DNA of 24,976 nt from a virus. The position numbers and the translations under genes were made by a program. Under the pieces are notes generated by a model. The model saw only the letters and a list, made by a program, of their open reading frames with translations, was not told the origin of the DNA and made no database searches. This document shows positions 1 through 6,410 of this stretch, piece after piece. The stretch lies in IMG/VR virus record IMGVR_UViG_3300005511_000854, positions 1 to 24,976 of that record; one strand, 5' to 3'. Each line of letters starts with the position of its first letter. Position 1 is the stretch's first letter.

Positions 1-618
1 TCACCGCGGTTGGCCGGCCGAGCCATTGCTCCATAACACCGCCACCGTAGGCGTTTCCTCTTCGAGCGCTTGCAATCGATCGTACCAGGGTTCGATGTCC
101 TGCGCGGCAGGCGAGTATCCTTCGGACCGCAAGCGTGCGGCAATCCAACGCGCCCGCAAGCTTTCAAGCTCGGCCCAGATCGCGCCGATGACTCCGCTGG
201 CTCGCGGTTCTCGCTGACAGACATTGATCCGCCCCGTTTCGATGGTTTCCCAAACAAGCGCTCCGATTTCGTCGGCGATCAGCCGGTCGATCGACGGACG
301 CCGGGTACTCCAGTCACGCAATCTCTCGCCGATCGGGATCAGGGCGTGCGCGGCATCGATCAACGCGGCGACCGCCGGGTCACTGGTCCAGCAATCGACC
401 GCGAGCAGACGCGCGCTTTCGGGATGGAAATCGGGCGAGGGCTGAAGAGCGGCAGGCGGCAATGATTGCTCCCACGCCGGAAAGGCGGCGAGAAATAATA
501 TGGGACGGATTGTCCAACTATTCAACACCGCAGGTGGCAGATAGCCCGATCCAGAATATAGTTTTCGGTGGGACGATCTGGCCAAATCAGCCGCCTTTTC
601 GCAAAGGCTTTCCGTCAT
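1..618 (-). CDS. Hypothetical protein, 205 aa
   Basis: I do not recognise the family. The stop codon is the first three bases of the window, so the gene is complete at its 3' end. The ATG at 618 lies inside the 3' end of the upstream HTH gene (32-nt overlap), suggesting the two are co-transcribed and possibly translationally coupled; no clear Shine-Dalgarno is visible before it. The protein is soluble, with no signal peptide or membrane segment. A Pro/aromatic-rich first third is followed by a helical, Arg/Glu-rich C-terminal half that includes a run of acidic and aliphatic residues around 'IGALVWETIETG' and 'IGAIWAELESLRARW'. It may be a phage control-region or host protein; no function is proposed. 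Confidence 0.6.
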   Translation of the reverse strand: MTESLCEKAADLARSSHRKLYSGSGYLPPAVLNSWTIRPILFLAAFPAWEQSLPPAALQPSPDFHPESARLLAVDCWTSDPAVAALIDAAHALIPIGERLRDWSTRRPSIDRLIADEIGALVWETIETGRINVCQREPRASGVIGAIWAELESLRARWIAARLRSEGYSPAAQDIEPWYDRLQALEEETPTVAVLWSNGSAGQPR

Positions 619-922
619 TGGCGAGCTGTGCGGCGCGCCATGTTTCGATCATGTGCGGACCGGGCACGTCAGGATAGGGTCCCTTTCCAGCCACGCGTCG
701 TCCGGTGAGCAGAAACTCGACCGATACTCCCGTGATCAAGGCAAATTGTTCCATCAGCGCATGTGGCATCGGGGTGCGCGATTCGTATTTGCGATAGCGC
801 TCGGCCGGCACGCCAAGCAGGGTCGACATCTGTCCAGCGGTCATCCCTCTGAGTTGGCGAAGCGCTTTCACCCTGGCGATGTAAAGGGCGTCGAACTCTT
901 CTGGCGCGATCGGATCTTTCAT
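587..922 (-). CDS. Xre/Cro-type helix-turn-helix transcriptional regulator, 111 aa
   Basis: An HTH of the Xre/Cro (HTH_3) family spans roughly residues 13-55. The segment 'RQLRGMTAGQMSTLLGVPA' gives the positioning and recognition helices, followed by 'RYRKYESRTPMP', the usual segment after the recognition helix. A short C-terminal tail (residues 60-111) has no recognised domain. The open frame extends upstream to 964, but I chose the ATG at 922 because a TATAAT box ends only six bases upstream of it, so an upstream start could not be on the transcript. The message would then be leaderless or nearly so. An operator-like palindrome lies at 980-996 and a half-copy covers the start codon, which suggests autoregulation. 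It is likely a phage repressor or a small accessory regulator, co-transcribed with the 205-aa gene downstream. Confidence 0.75.
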   Translation of the reverse strand: MKDPIAPEEFDALYIARVKALRQLRGMTAGQMSTLLGVPAERYRKYESRTPMPHALMEQFALITGVSVEFLLTGRRVAGKGPYPDVPGPHMIETWRAAQLANDGKPLRKGG

Positions 923-928
923 GGACAA

Positions 929-956
929 ATTATACCATGACTTCGATCCGTGGCAA
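929..956 (-). promoter_or_regulatory. Sigma-70-type promoter for the HTH regulator (TTGCCA-16-TATAAT)
   Basis: On the minus strand TTGCCA (951-956) is separated by 16 bases from a perfect TATAAT (929-934). Expected transcription start is at about 921-923, on the ATG of the HTH gene, implying a leaderless message. A perfect TATAAT is uncommon by chance in sequence this GC-rich. Confidence 0.6.
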
Positions 957-979
957 GGCGTCAAATGACAATTGATATG

Positions 980-996
980 TTGGACAATATGTCCAA
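980..996. promoter_or_regulatory. Operator-like palindrome TTGGAC-N5-GTCCAA
   Basis: TTGGACAATATGTCCAA is a perfect 6+5+6 inverted repeat located in the divergent region between the HTH gene and the rightward genes. A half-copy (TGGACAAAT, 922-930) sits over the HTH gene start and its -10 region. Position and symmetry fit binding of a dimeric HTH regulator, most simply the product of the adjacent gene. Binding itself is inference. Confidence 0.5.
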
Positions 997-1006
997 TCTA
1001 TCACCG

Positions 1007-1177
1007 ATGACCAGTGCCGCATGCTCCGACCGCGCCAGCAGATCGCCACCGGGCGAACCGCAAGCGAGGTGCGCGGACTGTGGACGCTCGCTCTGCGACC
1101 ATCCCGATCCGATCTACGGCGGCATCGTGCCCTCACCCTGTGGACCCTCGCCAGAGGCCGAACCGCGGACGGGCTGA
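1007..1177 (+). CDS. Small Cys-containing hypothetical protein, about 56 aa
   Basis: An open frame with GC-rich third positions runs to a TGA at 1175-1177. In-frame ATGs occur at 965, 977, 989 and 1007. I chose 1007 because the operator palindrome at 980-996 would otherwise be inside the coding region, but no Shine-Dalgarno supports any of these starts. The central segment 'CADCGRSLCDHPDP' has a Cys-x2-Cys pair and further Cys/His residues, suggestive of a small metal-binding knuckle; the rest is Pro/Ser-rich and probably disordered. The next gene starts 49 nt downstream. No family is recognised, and the ORF could be non-coding. Confidence 0.35.
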   Translation: MTSAACSDRASRSPPGEPQARCADCGRSLCDHPDPIYGGIVPSPCGPSPEAEPRTG

Positions 1178-1226
1178 GCCATCGCACCGGCCAGATCGAA
1201 CACTGAAATCATCAGGAGAAAAGACG

Positions 1227-1961
1227 TTGGCGGATATCAATCCGAACATCCGGCAGGTGGACGAGCGACGTGATAGCGGCACCGCGAGCAACCGTCTCGC
1301 GATGATCCGTGCCGGCGCCACACGCCGATTGGCGGCCCTTCCGCAACGTGACACGCGGCCCGACGCCGCCGATCGGTTAGCGGCCGCGCTGCAGCGTCGA
1401 GAAGAGTCGCAGCGGCGGCACGACGCAATGGTCGCGCGATGGCGGCACAAGAATGAGGGCACGCCTGAGACGCACGAAAAGGCGAATGCGCTACCCGAGC
1501 GGCGTCGGCAATCGCCCCTCCACCGAATGGAGCGGTTGGGCAAGATCAGCGCGGACGAGCGCGCCGCGGCCGAGGAGATTGCCGGCGTGGCCGAGCGCAT
1601 CCGGCGCGCCGGATCGATCCGGTCGGTGTCGCTGGAAACGCGGGTCGACTTCGCCAATTCCGGGCGGGATCAACTGGTCGAATCCCTGAAACGTGTAAGG
1701 TTGGAGGTCGCCTATCGCGCGTGGTGCGAGACGATCCCGCAGCCGAGAGCGATGGTGCTCGACATGGTGCTGAGCGACCAGTCGTTCGTGCAACTGGCGC
1801 GGGCGCACGGGATGCAATGGCGGACAGCACGCAAACGGCTGATCACAGCATTGCGGATGTGGCCCGAGATGGCCGCGGCAGCGCGACGGGATGTGGATCG
1901 GGAGGATGTCGAGGCAGTGTACGCGCAGCTGGGCACAGGCGAGCTGCTGGGATCGACGTGA
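1227..1961 (+). CDS. Phage-associated HTH protein (sigma region 4-like), 244 aa
   Basis: The start is TTG at 1227, preceded by an AGGAGA ribosome site at 1214-1219; the longer in-frame extension to 1014 is rejected because it lacks such a site and overlaps the small ORF upstream. Residues 1-100 are Arg/Glu/Gln-rich and low in complexity, probably helical or disordered. Residues 105-170 are charged and helical. Residues about 184-210 ('SFVQLARAHGMQWRTARKR') read as a helix-turn-helix resembling sigma-70 region 4 or phage late regulators. Located upstream of the packaging genes, it could activate or antiterminate late transcription; this role is inferred only from fold and position. No DNA target is known. 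Confidence 0.65.
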   Translation: MADINPNIRQVDERRDSGTASNRLAMIRAGATRRLAALPQRDTRPDAADRLAAALQRREESQRRHDAMVARWRHKNEGTPETHEKANALPERRRQSPLHRMERLGKISADERAAAEEIAGVAERIRRAGSIRSVSLETRVDFANSGRDQLVESLKRVRLEVAYRAWCETIPQPRAMVLDMVLSDQSFVQLARAHGMQWRTARKRLITALRMWPEMAAAARRDVDREDVEAVYAQLGTGELLGST

Positions 1962-2088
1962 TGAGATTTCGGAGGTGCGCGGCAAATATCTTCCCCGCAC
2001 TTTCGACATATAATTCGCAAGGGCCTTGCTTCAAGATCCGTCCTTTGCCGTAAAGCCCCTGCCCCATCGATTCGCAGGGAGACGCGAT

Positions 2089-3606
2089 ATGCGGGCGGTA
2101 TCATCTACTTATGATTTGCACGAGGACGCGAGTGCGAAGGCGGTCGATCATGCGATCGTGATTTGCGGCGGGGGGCCGACCGGGCTGATGCTCGCCGGCG
2201 AACTGGCGCTGGCGGGCGCCGATGTCGCGATCGTCGAGCGGCGGCCGAACCAGGAGCTGGCGGGGTCGCGCGCCGGAGGTTTGCATGCTCGATCGATCGA
2301 ATTGCTCGACCAGCGCGGCATCGCAGATCGGTTCCTCGACGCGGGAGAGACAATGCAGGTCACGGGCTTCGCGCTCACCCGCCTCGACATCAGCGACTTT
2401 CCCACCCGGCACAATTACGGGTTGGCTTTGTGGCAGAACCATATCGAACGCATCCTGGCCGAGTGGGTCGCGGAGCTCGGGGTGCCAAGCTATCGCGCGC
2501 GCGACGTGATCGGGTTTGTCGAGGGTGATAGAGGAGTCGAAGTCGCATTGTCCGACGGGAGTTCGCTGCGGGCCGACTATCTGGTCGGGTGCGACGGCGG
2601 CCGCAGCCTGATCCGAAAGACCGCGGGAATCGACTTTCCCGGTTGGGATCCCACGACCAGCAATCTGATCGCCGAGGTCGAGCTGGAAGAGGAACCCGAA
2701 TGGGGCATTCGCCGCGATGCGATCGGGCTGCATGGGCTGAGCCGGATGGACGACGGCAAGACAGTGCGCGTCATGATCACCGAGCAGCGCGCCGGGCGTG
2801 CCGGCGATCCGGGGCTGAGCGACCTGAGCGAAGGGTTGATCGCAGTGTATGGCACCGATTACGGGGTGCACAATCCGAGCTGGATTTCGCGTTTCAGCGA
2901 CATGACACGGCAGGCGGCAACGTATCGCAAGGGCCGTATATTGCTGGCGGGCGATGCCGCGCATATCCATTCGCCCGATGGCGGCCAGGGCCTCAACATC
3001 GGGTTGCACGATGCGGTGAACCTGGGGTGGAAATTGGCGCGTGTTGCCGCAGGGACGGCGCCCGACAATTTACTCGACAGCTATCATGCCGAACGTCACC
3101 CGGTCGCGGCACGCGTGCTGCGCAATACGATGGCGCAAGTCGCCCTGAGACGCGCGGACGAGCGCTCCGGCGCGCTGCGCGAGATCGTCGCCGAATTGCT
3201 GGGCATGGACGAACCGCGCCGACGCGTCGCGGGAATGATGTCGGGGCTGGACGTACATTACGATCTCGGCGAGGGGCACGCGTTGCTCGGGCGGCGGATG
3301 CCCGATCTCGACCTGGTAACCGCCGACGGCCCAGTGCGGGTGTTCGCATTGCTGCACGATGCACGACCGGTGCTGATCAATATGGGCGAGCCGGGCGCGA
3401 TAGACACCTCGCCCTGGGCGGATAGGGTGAAGCTGTTGGATGCGAACTATGGAGGCATCTGGGAGCTGCCGGTGATCGGCACGGTGCCCGCACCGACCGC
3501 GGTGCTGGTCCGGCCCGACGGCCATGTCGCCTGGGTAGGAGACGGCAGCGACGACGGGCTGAGCGACGCGCTGACCAACTGGTTCGGGCCGGCAGCGATA
3601 GCCTGA
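2089..3606 (+). CDS. FAD-dependent aromatic-ring monooxygenase (PheA/TfdB; Rox/RdmE-like), 505 aa
   Basis: A class A flavoprotein hydroxylase. The N-terminal dinucleotide-binding loop GGGPTG is at residues 27-32, the 'CDGGRS' motif at 168-173, and the ribityl-binding 'LAGDAAHIHSPDGGQGLN' segment at about 286-303. The C-terminal 100 residues form the thioredoxin-like tail seen in the Rox (rifampicin monooxygenase) and RdmE/aklavinone hydroxylase branch. These enzymes use FAD, NAD(P)H and O2 to hydroxylate aromatic substrates. Length is normal for the family and no motif is missing. I chose ATG 2089, which has AGGGAG at 2076-2081; the frame extends to 2026 without a ribosome site. A TATAAT at 2009-2014 could be its -10, but no convincing -35 is seen. 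It sits between a regulator and terS with its own leader, so it is probably cargo. The substrate cannot be read from the sequence. Confidence 0.9.
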   Translation: MRAVSSTYDLHEDASAKAVDHAIVICGGGPTGLMLAGELALAGADVAIVERRPNQELAGSRAGGLHARSIELLDQRGIADRFLDAGETMQVTGFALTRLDISDFPTRHNYGLALWQNHIERILAEWVAELGVPSYRARDVIGFVEGDRGVEVALSDGSSLRADYLVGCDGGRSLIRKTAGIDFPGWDPTTSNLIAEVELEEEPEWGIRRDAIGLHGLSRMDDGKTVRVMITEQRAGRAGDPGLSDLSEGLIAVYGTDYGVHNPSWISRFSDMTRQAATYRKGRILLAGDAAHIHSPDGGQGLNIGLHDAVNLGWKLARVAAGTAPDNLLDSYHAERHPVAARVLRNTMAQVALRRADERSGALREIVAELLGMDEPRRRVAGMMSGLDVHYDLGEGHALLGRRMPDLDLVTADGPVRVFALLHDARPVLINMGEPGAIDTSPWADRVKLLDANYGGIWELPVIGTVPAPTAVLVRPDGHVAWVGDGSDDGLSDALTNWFGPAAIA

Positions 3607-3649
3607 CCCATCGGATGGAGGGGCGGCCTCGGCTGTTCCTCCACCCGCC

Positions 3650-3766
3650 CGAGAAAATGAGAACAAAACGAGAAAACTTCTTGACTGCCACGAGAAAACG
3701 TGTATGTAGCAATCATCCAAATTTGCGTTTGACCGAAACGGCGTCGCGCAGTTTTCTCGCAGAAAA
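3650..3766. repeat. Four CGAGAAAA boxes ahead of the terminase genes
   Basis: CGAGAAAA occurs as direct copies at 3650-3657, 3669-3676 and 3691-3698 (start spacing 19 and 22 bp), and inverted at 3752-3759. The third copy is embedded in a CACG-AGAAAA-CGTG inverted repeat lying between the promoter -35 and -10. The inverted copy is part of a perfect TTTTCT-CGC-AGAAAA palindrome (3752-3766). The stretch is clearly richer in A/T than its surroundings. It may be an operator cluster or the terminase recognition region (cos/pac), which often lies just before terS. Confidence 0.55.
3681..3708 (+). promoter_or_regulatory. Candidate late promoter TTGACT-16-TATGTA upstream of terS
   Basis: TTGACT (3681-3686) and TATGTA (3703-3708) are 16 bases apart, with TG just before the -10. 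The expected transcript starts at about 3714 and carries a leader of about 150 nt before terS. A CGAGAAAA box occupies the spacer. The 256-nt gap between the monooxygenase and terS contains no other supported gene. Confidence 0.5.
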
Positions 3767-3790
3767 TCCACCGGTTCCAAGACACTCATT

Positions 3791-3812
3791 CGGCAACGTC
3801 CCTACGTTGCCG
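3791..3812 (+). other. Perfect 9-bp hairpin in the terS leader
   Basis: CGGCAACGT (3791-3799), loop CCCT (3800-3803), ACGTTGCCG (3804-3812). No T-run follows, so it is not a standard intrinsic terminator. It lies 50 nt upstream of the terS start and could act in the RNA leader or as a DNA element near the packaging site. Confidence 0.45.
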
Positions 3813-3862
3813 CGGCGGGTTGTTGCGGCGCGTCGGGCGGAGGGCGTTCGGGTGGAGTTCGG

Positions 3863-4336
3863 ATGGCGGAACGGAAGCGTGCGGGGTCAGGAACATCGGC
3901 CAAGGGCGCTACTGTCCTTACCGGGGTCTGTCCTGCCCCGGCGCCCCTTTACAACGCTGCGCGTAAAAGCAAACGAGCGACGATCGAAATCACCGACGCG
4001 ATGCGCGCCGACGTGCGGCGCTTCGCCGAGATCGGGATCCCCTACGCGATCATCGCACGGATCATGGACATGAGCGCGGCGACGTTGAAACGACGGTGCC
4101 GCGCCGAACTTGATGCGGGTGTCGAAGTGGCCAATGCGCGGATCGCGCTGACCCTGTTCGAAACCGCGATGAACGGAAACACCACCGCCATGCTGTGGTG
4201 GGAAAAGACGCGCGCAGGGCGGCGCGAGGGATCGGTCTCCGATCCGCATGGTATCGGCACGCGCGCCGCCGAGACGATCACGCCTGACATGTCGGCGCGT
4301 GAGGCGGCGGAACGCTATCGGGAAGAATTGGGGTGA
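3863..4336 (+). CDS. Terminase small subunit-like HTH protein, 157 aa
   Basis: The gene lies immediately before terL, with a 4-nt GTGA start/stop overlap, in the position and size range of a small terminase subunit. Residues 1-30 are basic and probably disordered. Residues about 37-75 form an HTH: 'RFAEIGIPYAIIARIMDMSA' followed by 'ATLKRRCRAEL'. Residues 80-115 are helical ('ANARIALTLFETAMNG') and fit the oligomerisation region of small terminases. The acidic C-terminus (to residue 157) could contact TerL. The start ATG has GGAG about eight bases upstream. Sequence motifs of small terminases are weak in general, so the call rests on HTH plus context. Confidence 0.8.
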   Translation: MAERKRAGSGTSAKGATVLTGVCPAPAPLYNAARKSKRATIEITDAMRADVRRFAEIGIPYAIIARIMDMSAATLKRRCRAELDAGVEVANARIALTLFETAMNGNTTAMLWWEKTRAGRREGSVSDPHGIGTRAAETITPDMSAREAAERYREELG

Positions 4337-6054
4337 GCGCGCTTTCCGCGCCGACTTTCCCGGCTTGGCCGCCGGACTATGTTGCCGAGCTGATGACACG
4401 GCAGCATCGGTTGCGGCGGCTGAAGGCGGATATGGGGCTGCGCGCCGGACTGGCCGAGCGGTATCGCAAGGATCCGGCCGGGTGGATCGCGCATTGGGCA
4501 GTGACGTACGACCCGCGCAAGGCGGCGAGCGATGCGCCGACCGTGATGCCGTTCGTGCCTTTTCCCCGCCAGATCGAGATGATCGCATTCCTGCACGCCT
4601 GTGTCGACCAGCAGCAGAGCGGGTTGATCGAAAAGGCGCGCGATATGGGCGCGACATGGCTGGCCTGCTCCTTTTCGGTGTGGTTGTGGCTATACAGGCC
4701 GGGTGCCGCCATAGGCTGGGGTTCCCGCAAGGAGCAATTGGTCGACAAAATTGGCGACCCCGACAGCATCTTCGAAAAGATGCGGATCATCATCCGCCAC
4801 TTGCCGCGGTTGATGCTGCCGGCCGGGTTCGACCCCCGCGACGACATGCCGAGCATGAAGATCATCAACCGCGCGAGCGGCGCCACGATCACCGGCGAGT
4901 CCGGCGACAATATCGGGCGCGGCGGGCGCAAGCTGATCTATTTCAAGGACGAGAGCGCCCATTACGAACGACCCGAGAAGATCGAGGCGGCGTTGGCCGA
5001 CACGACCAACGTGCAGATCGACATGAGCTCGGTCAACGGACCGGGTAATGTGTTCCATCGCCGGCGCGAAAGCGGGACCGAATGGGTGCCGGGCGCTGCG
5101 CTCGCCACCAATCGAGTCAATGTGTTCGTGATGGATTGGCGCGATCATCCCGCCAAGGACGCCGCCTGGTATGCGGAACGGCGCGCCAAGGCGGCGGCGG
5201 ACGGGCTGCTCCACGTCTTCGCGCAGGAAGTCGATCGCAATTACACCGCCGGGGTCGAAGGGATCATCATCCCCGGCGACTGGGTGGCGAGCGCGATCGA
5301 CGCGCATGTCGCGCTCGGGTTCGACGACGAAGGCGCGTGGCGTGCCGCGTTGGATCCTGCGGATGAGGGAGGCGACCGGCATGCGCTGGCCATCGCCAAG
5401 GGATCGGTCATCCATTCCGTCGACGATTGGGGTGAAGGCGATGTCGGCAAGGCGACGCGGCTGGCCGTCGACCGACTGCGCGGACGGACGGTGGCACTGC
5501 AGTACGACAGTATCGGCGTTGGCGCGGGGGTAAAGGCGGAAGCCAATCGGCTGCGCGATGAGGTGGACTCGGACGGGCGCGCATTGCTGCCGACGGGCAT
5601 TACGTTCCGGCCCTGGAATGCCGGCGCCGCGCCGCTTCGGCCGCGCGAGCATGTCGTGCCGGGCGATTGCGAAACGCCGATCAACGCCGATTTCTACGCG
5701 AACCTAAAGGCACAGGCCTGGTGGCAATTGCGACTGCGCTTCGAGCGGACGCACAAGGCAGTGACGGAGGGTGAAATTTACGACCCTGCCGATCTGATCA
5801 GCCTACCGCGCGATATGCCGGCGCTGGCATCGCTGCGGAAGGAATTGAGCCAGGCGACGCGCGCGGTGAACGGCGCGTTGAAACTGGTCGTCGACAAGAA
5901 GCCGGAAGGCACGAGGTCACCTAATAAGGCCGATGCGCTAGTGATGGCATTCTGGCCGGCGGAGGAGGCGGTGGCGTCGGCGGGGTTTCTGGACTTGGTG
6001 CGGAGGACGAACGCGACCGGGCGAGCACAGATTGATGAAGCACCGCAAAGTTAA
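4333..6054 (+). CDS. Terminase large subunit (packaging ATPase/nuclease), 573 aa
   Basis: TerL pumps DNA into the prohead and cuts concatemers. The ATPase half carries a deviant Walker A, 'EKARDMGATWL' (residues 100-110), of the R-x-x-G-x-(S/T) terminase type. The Walker B is 'LIYFKDE' (201-207), with D206 and catalytic E207. The C-terminal RNase H-like nuclease has candidate metal-binding acids at D341/D348 (first strand, 'DPADEGGDRHALAI'), D392 ('LQYDSIGVGAG') and D534 ('NKADALVMAF'). Length is typical. The GTG start overlaps the terS stop, implying translational coupling. Both catalytic centres look intact. Confidence 0.93.
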   Translation: MSALSAPTFPAWPPDYVAELMTRQHRLRRLKADMGLRAGLAERYRKDPAGWIAHWAVTYDPRKAASDAPTVMPFVPFPRQIEMIAFLHACVDQQQSGLIEKARDMGATWLACSFSVWLWLYRPGAAIGWGSRKEQLVDKIGDPDSIFEKMRIIIRHLPRLMLPAGFDPRDDMPSMKIINRASGATITGESGDNIGRGGRKLIYFKDESAHYERPEKIEAALADTTNVQIDMSSVNGPGNVFHRRRESGTEWVPGAALATNRVNVFVMDWRDHPAKDAAWYAERRAKAAADGLLHVFAQEVDRNYTAGVEGIIIPGDWVASAIDAHVALGFDDEGAWRAALDPADEGGDRHALAIAKGSVIHSVDDWGEGDVGKATRLAVDRLRGRTVALQYDSIGVGAGVKAEANRLRDEVDSDGRALLPTGITFRPWNAGAAPLRPREHVVPGDCETPINADFYANLKAQAWWQLRLRFERTHKAVTEGEIYDPADLISLPRDMPALASLRKELSQATRAVNGALKLVVDKKPEGTRSPNKADALVMAFWPAEEAVASAGFLDLVRRTNATGRAQIDEAPQS

Positions 6055-6067
6055 ACAATAAACCGAT

Positions 6068-6328
6068 CTACAAATTCCAACTCACGCCATCCGCCGAGAT
6101 GTCCAGCGCCGAAACACAAGACAGCGTACGCCAAGGCGTGAACCGGTTGTCGAACTCGACGAGGCTGTAGTGGCGACCACAGGTTCGCCAACTCATGCAT
6201 GGCGCCTTATTGGGTGGCTGGTCCCAGGCGATGGAACGCAAGCGCTGTAGCTCCGCCACGGCATCTTCGCGAGTGGGGAATGCGCCGCTCAGTTCGGCAT
6301 GTGCCTCGTCTTGGATGGCAAACATCAT
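6068..6328 (-). CDS. Small hypothetical protein (moron) between terL and portal, 86 aa
   Basis: This gene runs opposite to the late operon and fits exactly between terL and portal. Adjacent Met codons at 6328 and 6325 are both possible starts; no strong Shine-Dalgarno is seen. The sequence is a compact soluble domain: an N-terminal 'MFAIQDEAHAELSGAFPTREDAVAEL' pattern (a strand, then a helix that counts positions) is followed by a Cys/Trp region, 'APCMSWRTCGRHYSLVEFD'. I have the impression of a small domain seen in sphingomonad genomes, but I cannot name it. Function unknown. Its orientation suggests expression from the prophage independently of the late genes. Confidence 0.65.
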   Translation of the reverse strand: MMFAIQDEAHAELSGAFPTREDAVAELQRLRSIAWDQPPNKAPCMSWRTCGRHYSLVEFDNRFTPWRTLSCVSALDISADGVSWNL

Positions 6329-6410
6329 GCGACTTTAACAGCCTGGCGAGTGCTCGCCATCCGTCATTTGGCCACGATCCGGCGCGCTGGCGCCCGAAGA
6401 GGAGAAGTCG

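Noticed and set aside
1014-1226. Longer N-terminus for the 244-aa HTH protein
   Set aside because: The extension is low-complexity and overlaps another frame; a good AGGAGA site positions the TTG at 1227.
3661-3675. Possible alphaproteobacterial LexA box (GAAC-N7-GAAA)
   Set aside because: One half-site deviates from GAAC, and the match is explained by the repeated CGAGAAAA boxes; not strong enough to claim SOS control.
3615-4073. 152-aa plus-strand frame across the terS leader
   Set aside because: It covers the promoter, repeats and hairpin, and overlaps the terS gene in another frame; composition is Arg-rich with no family pattern.
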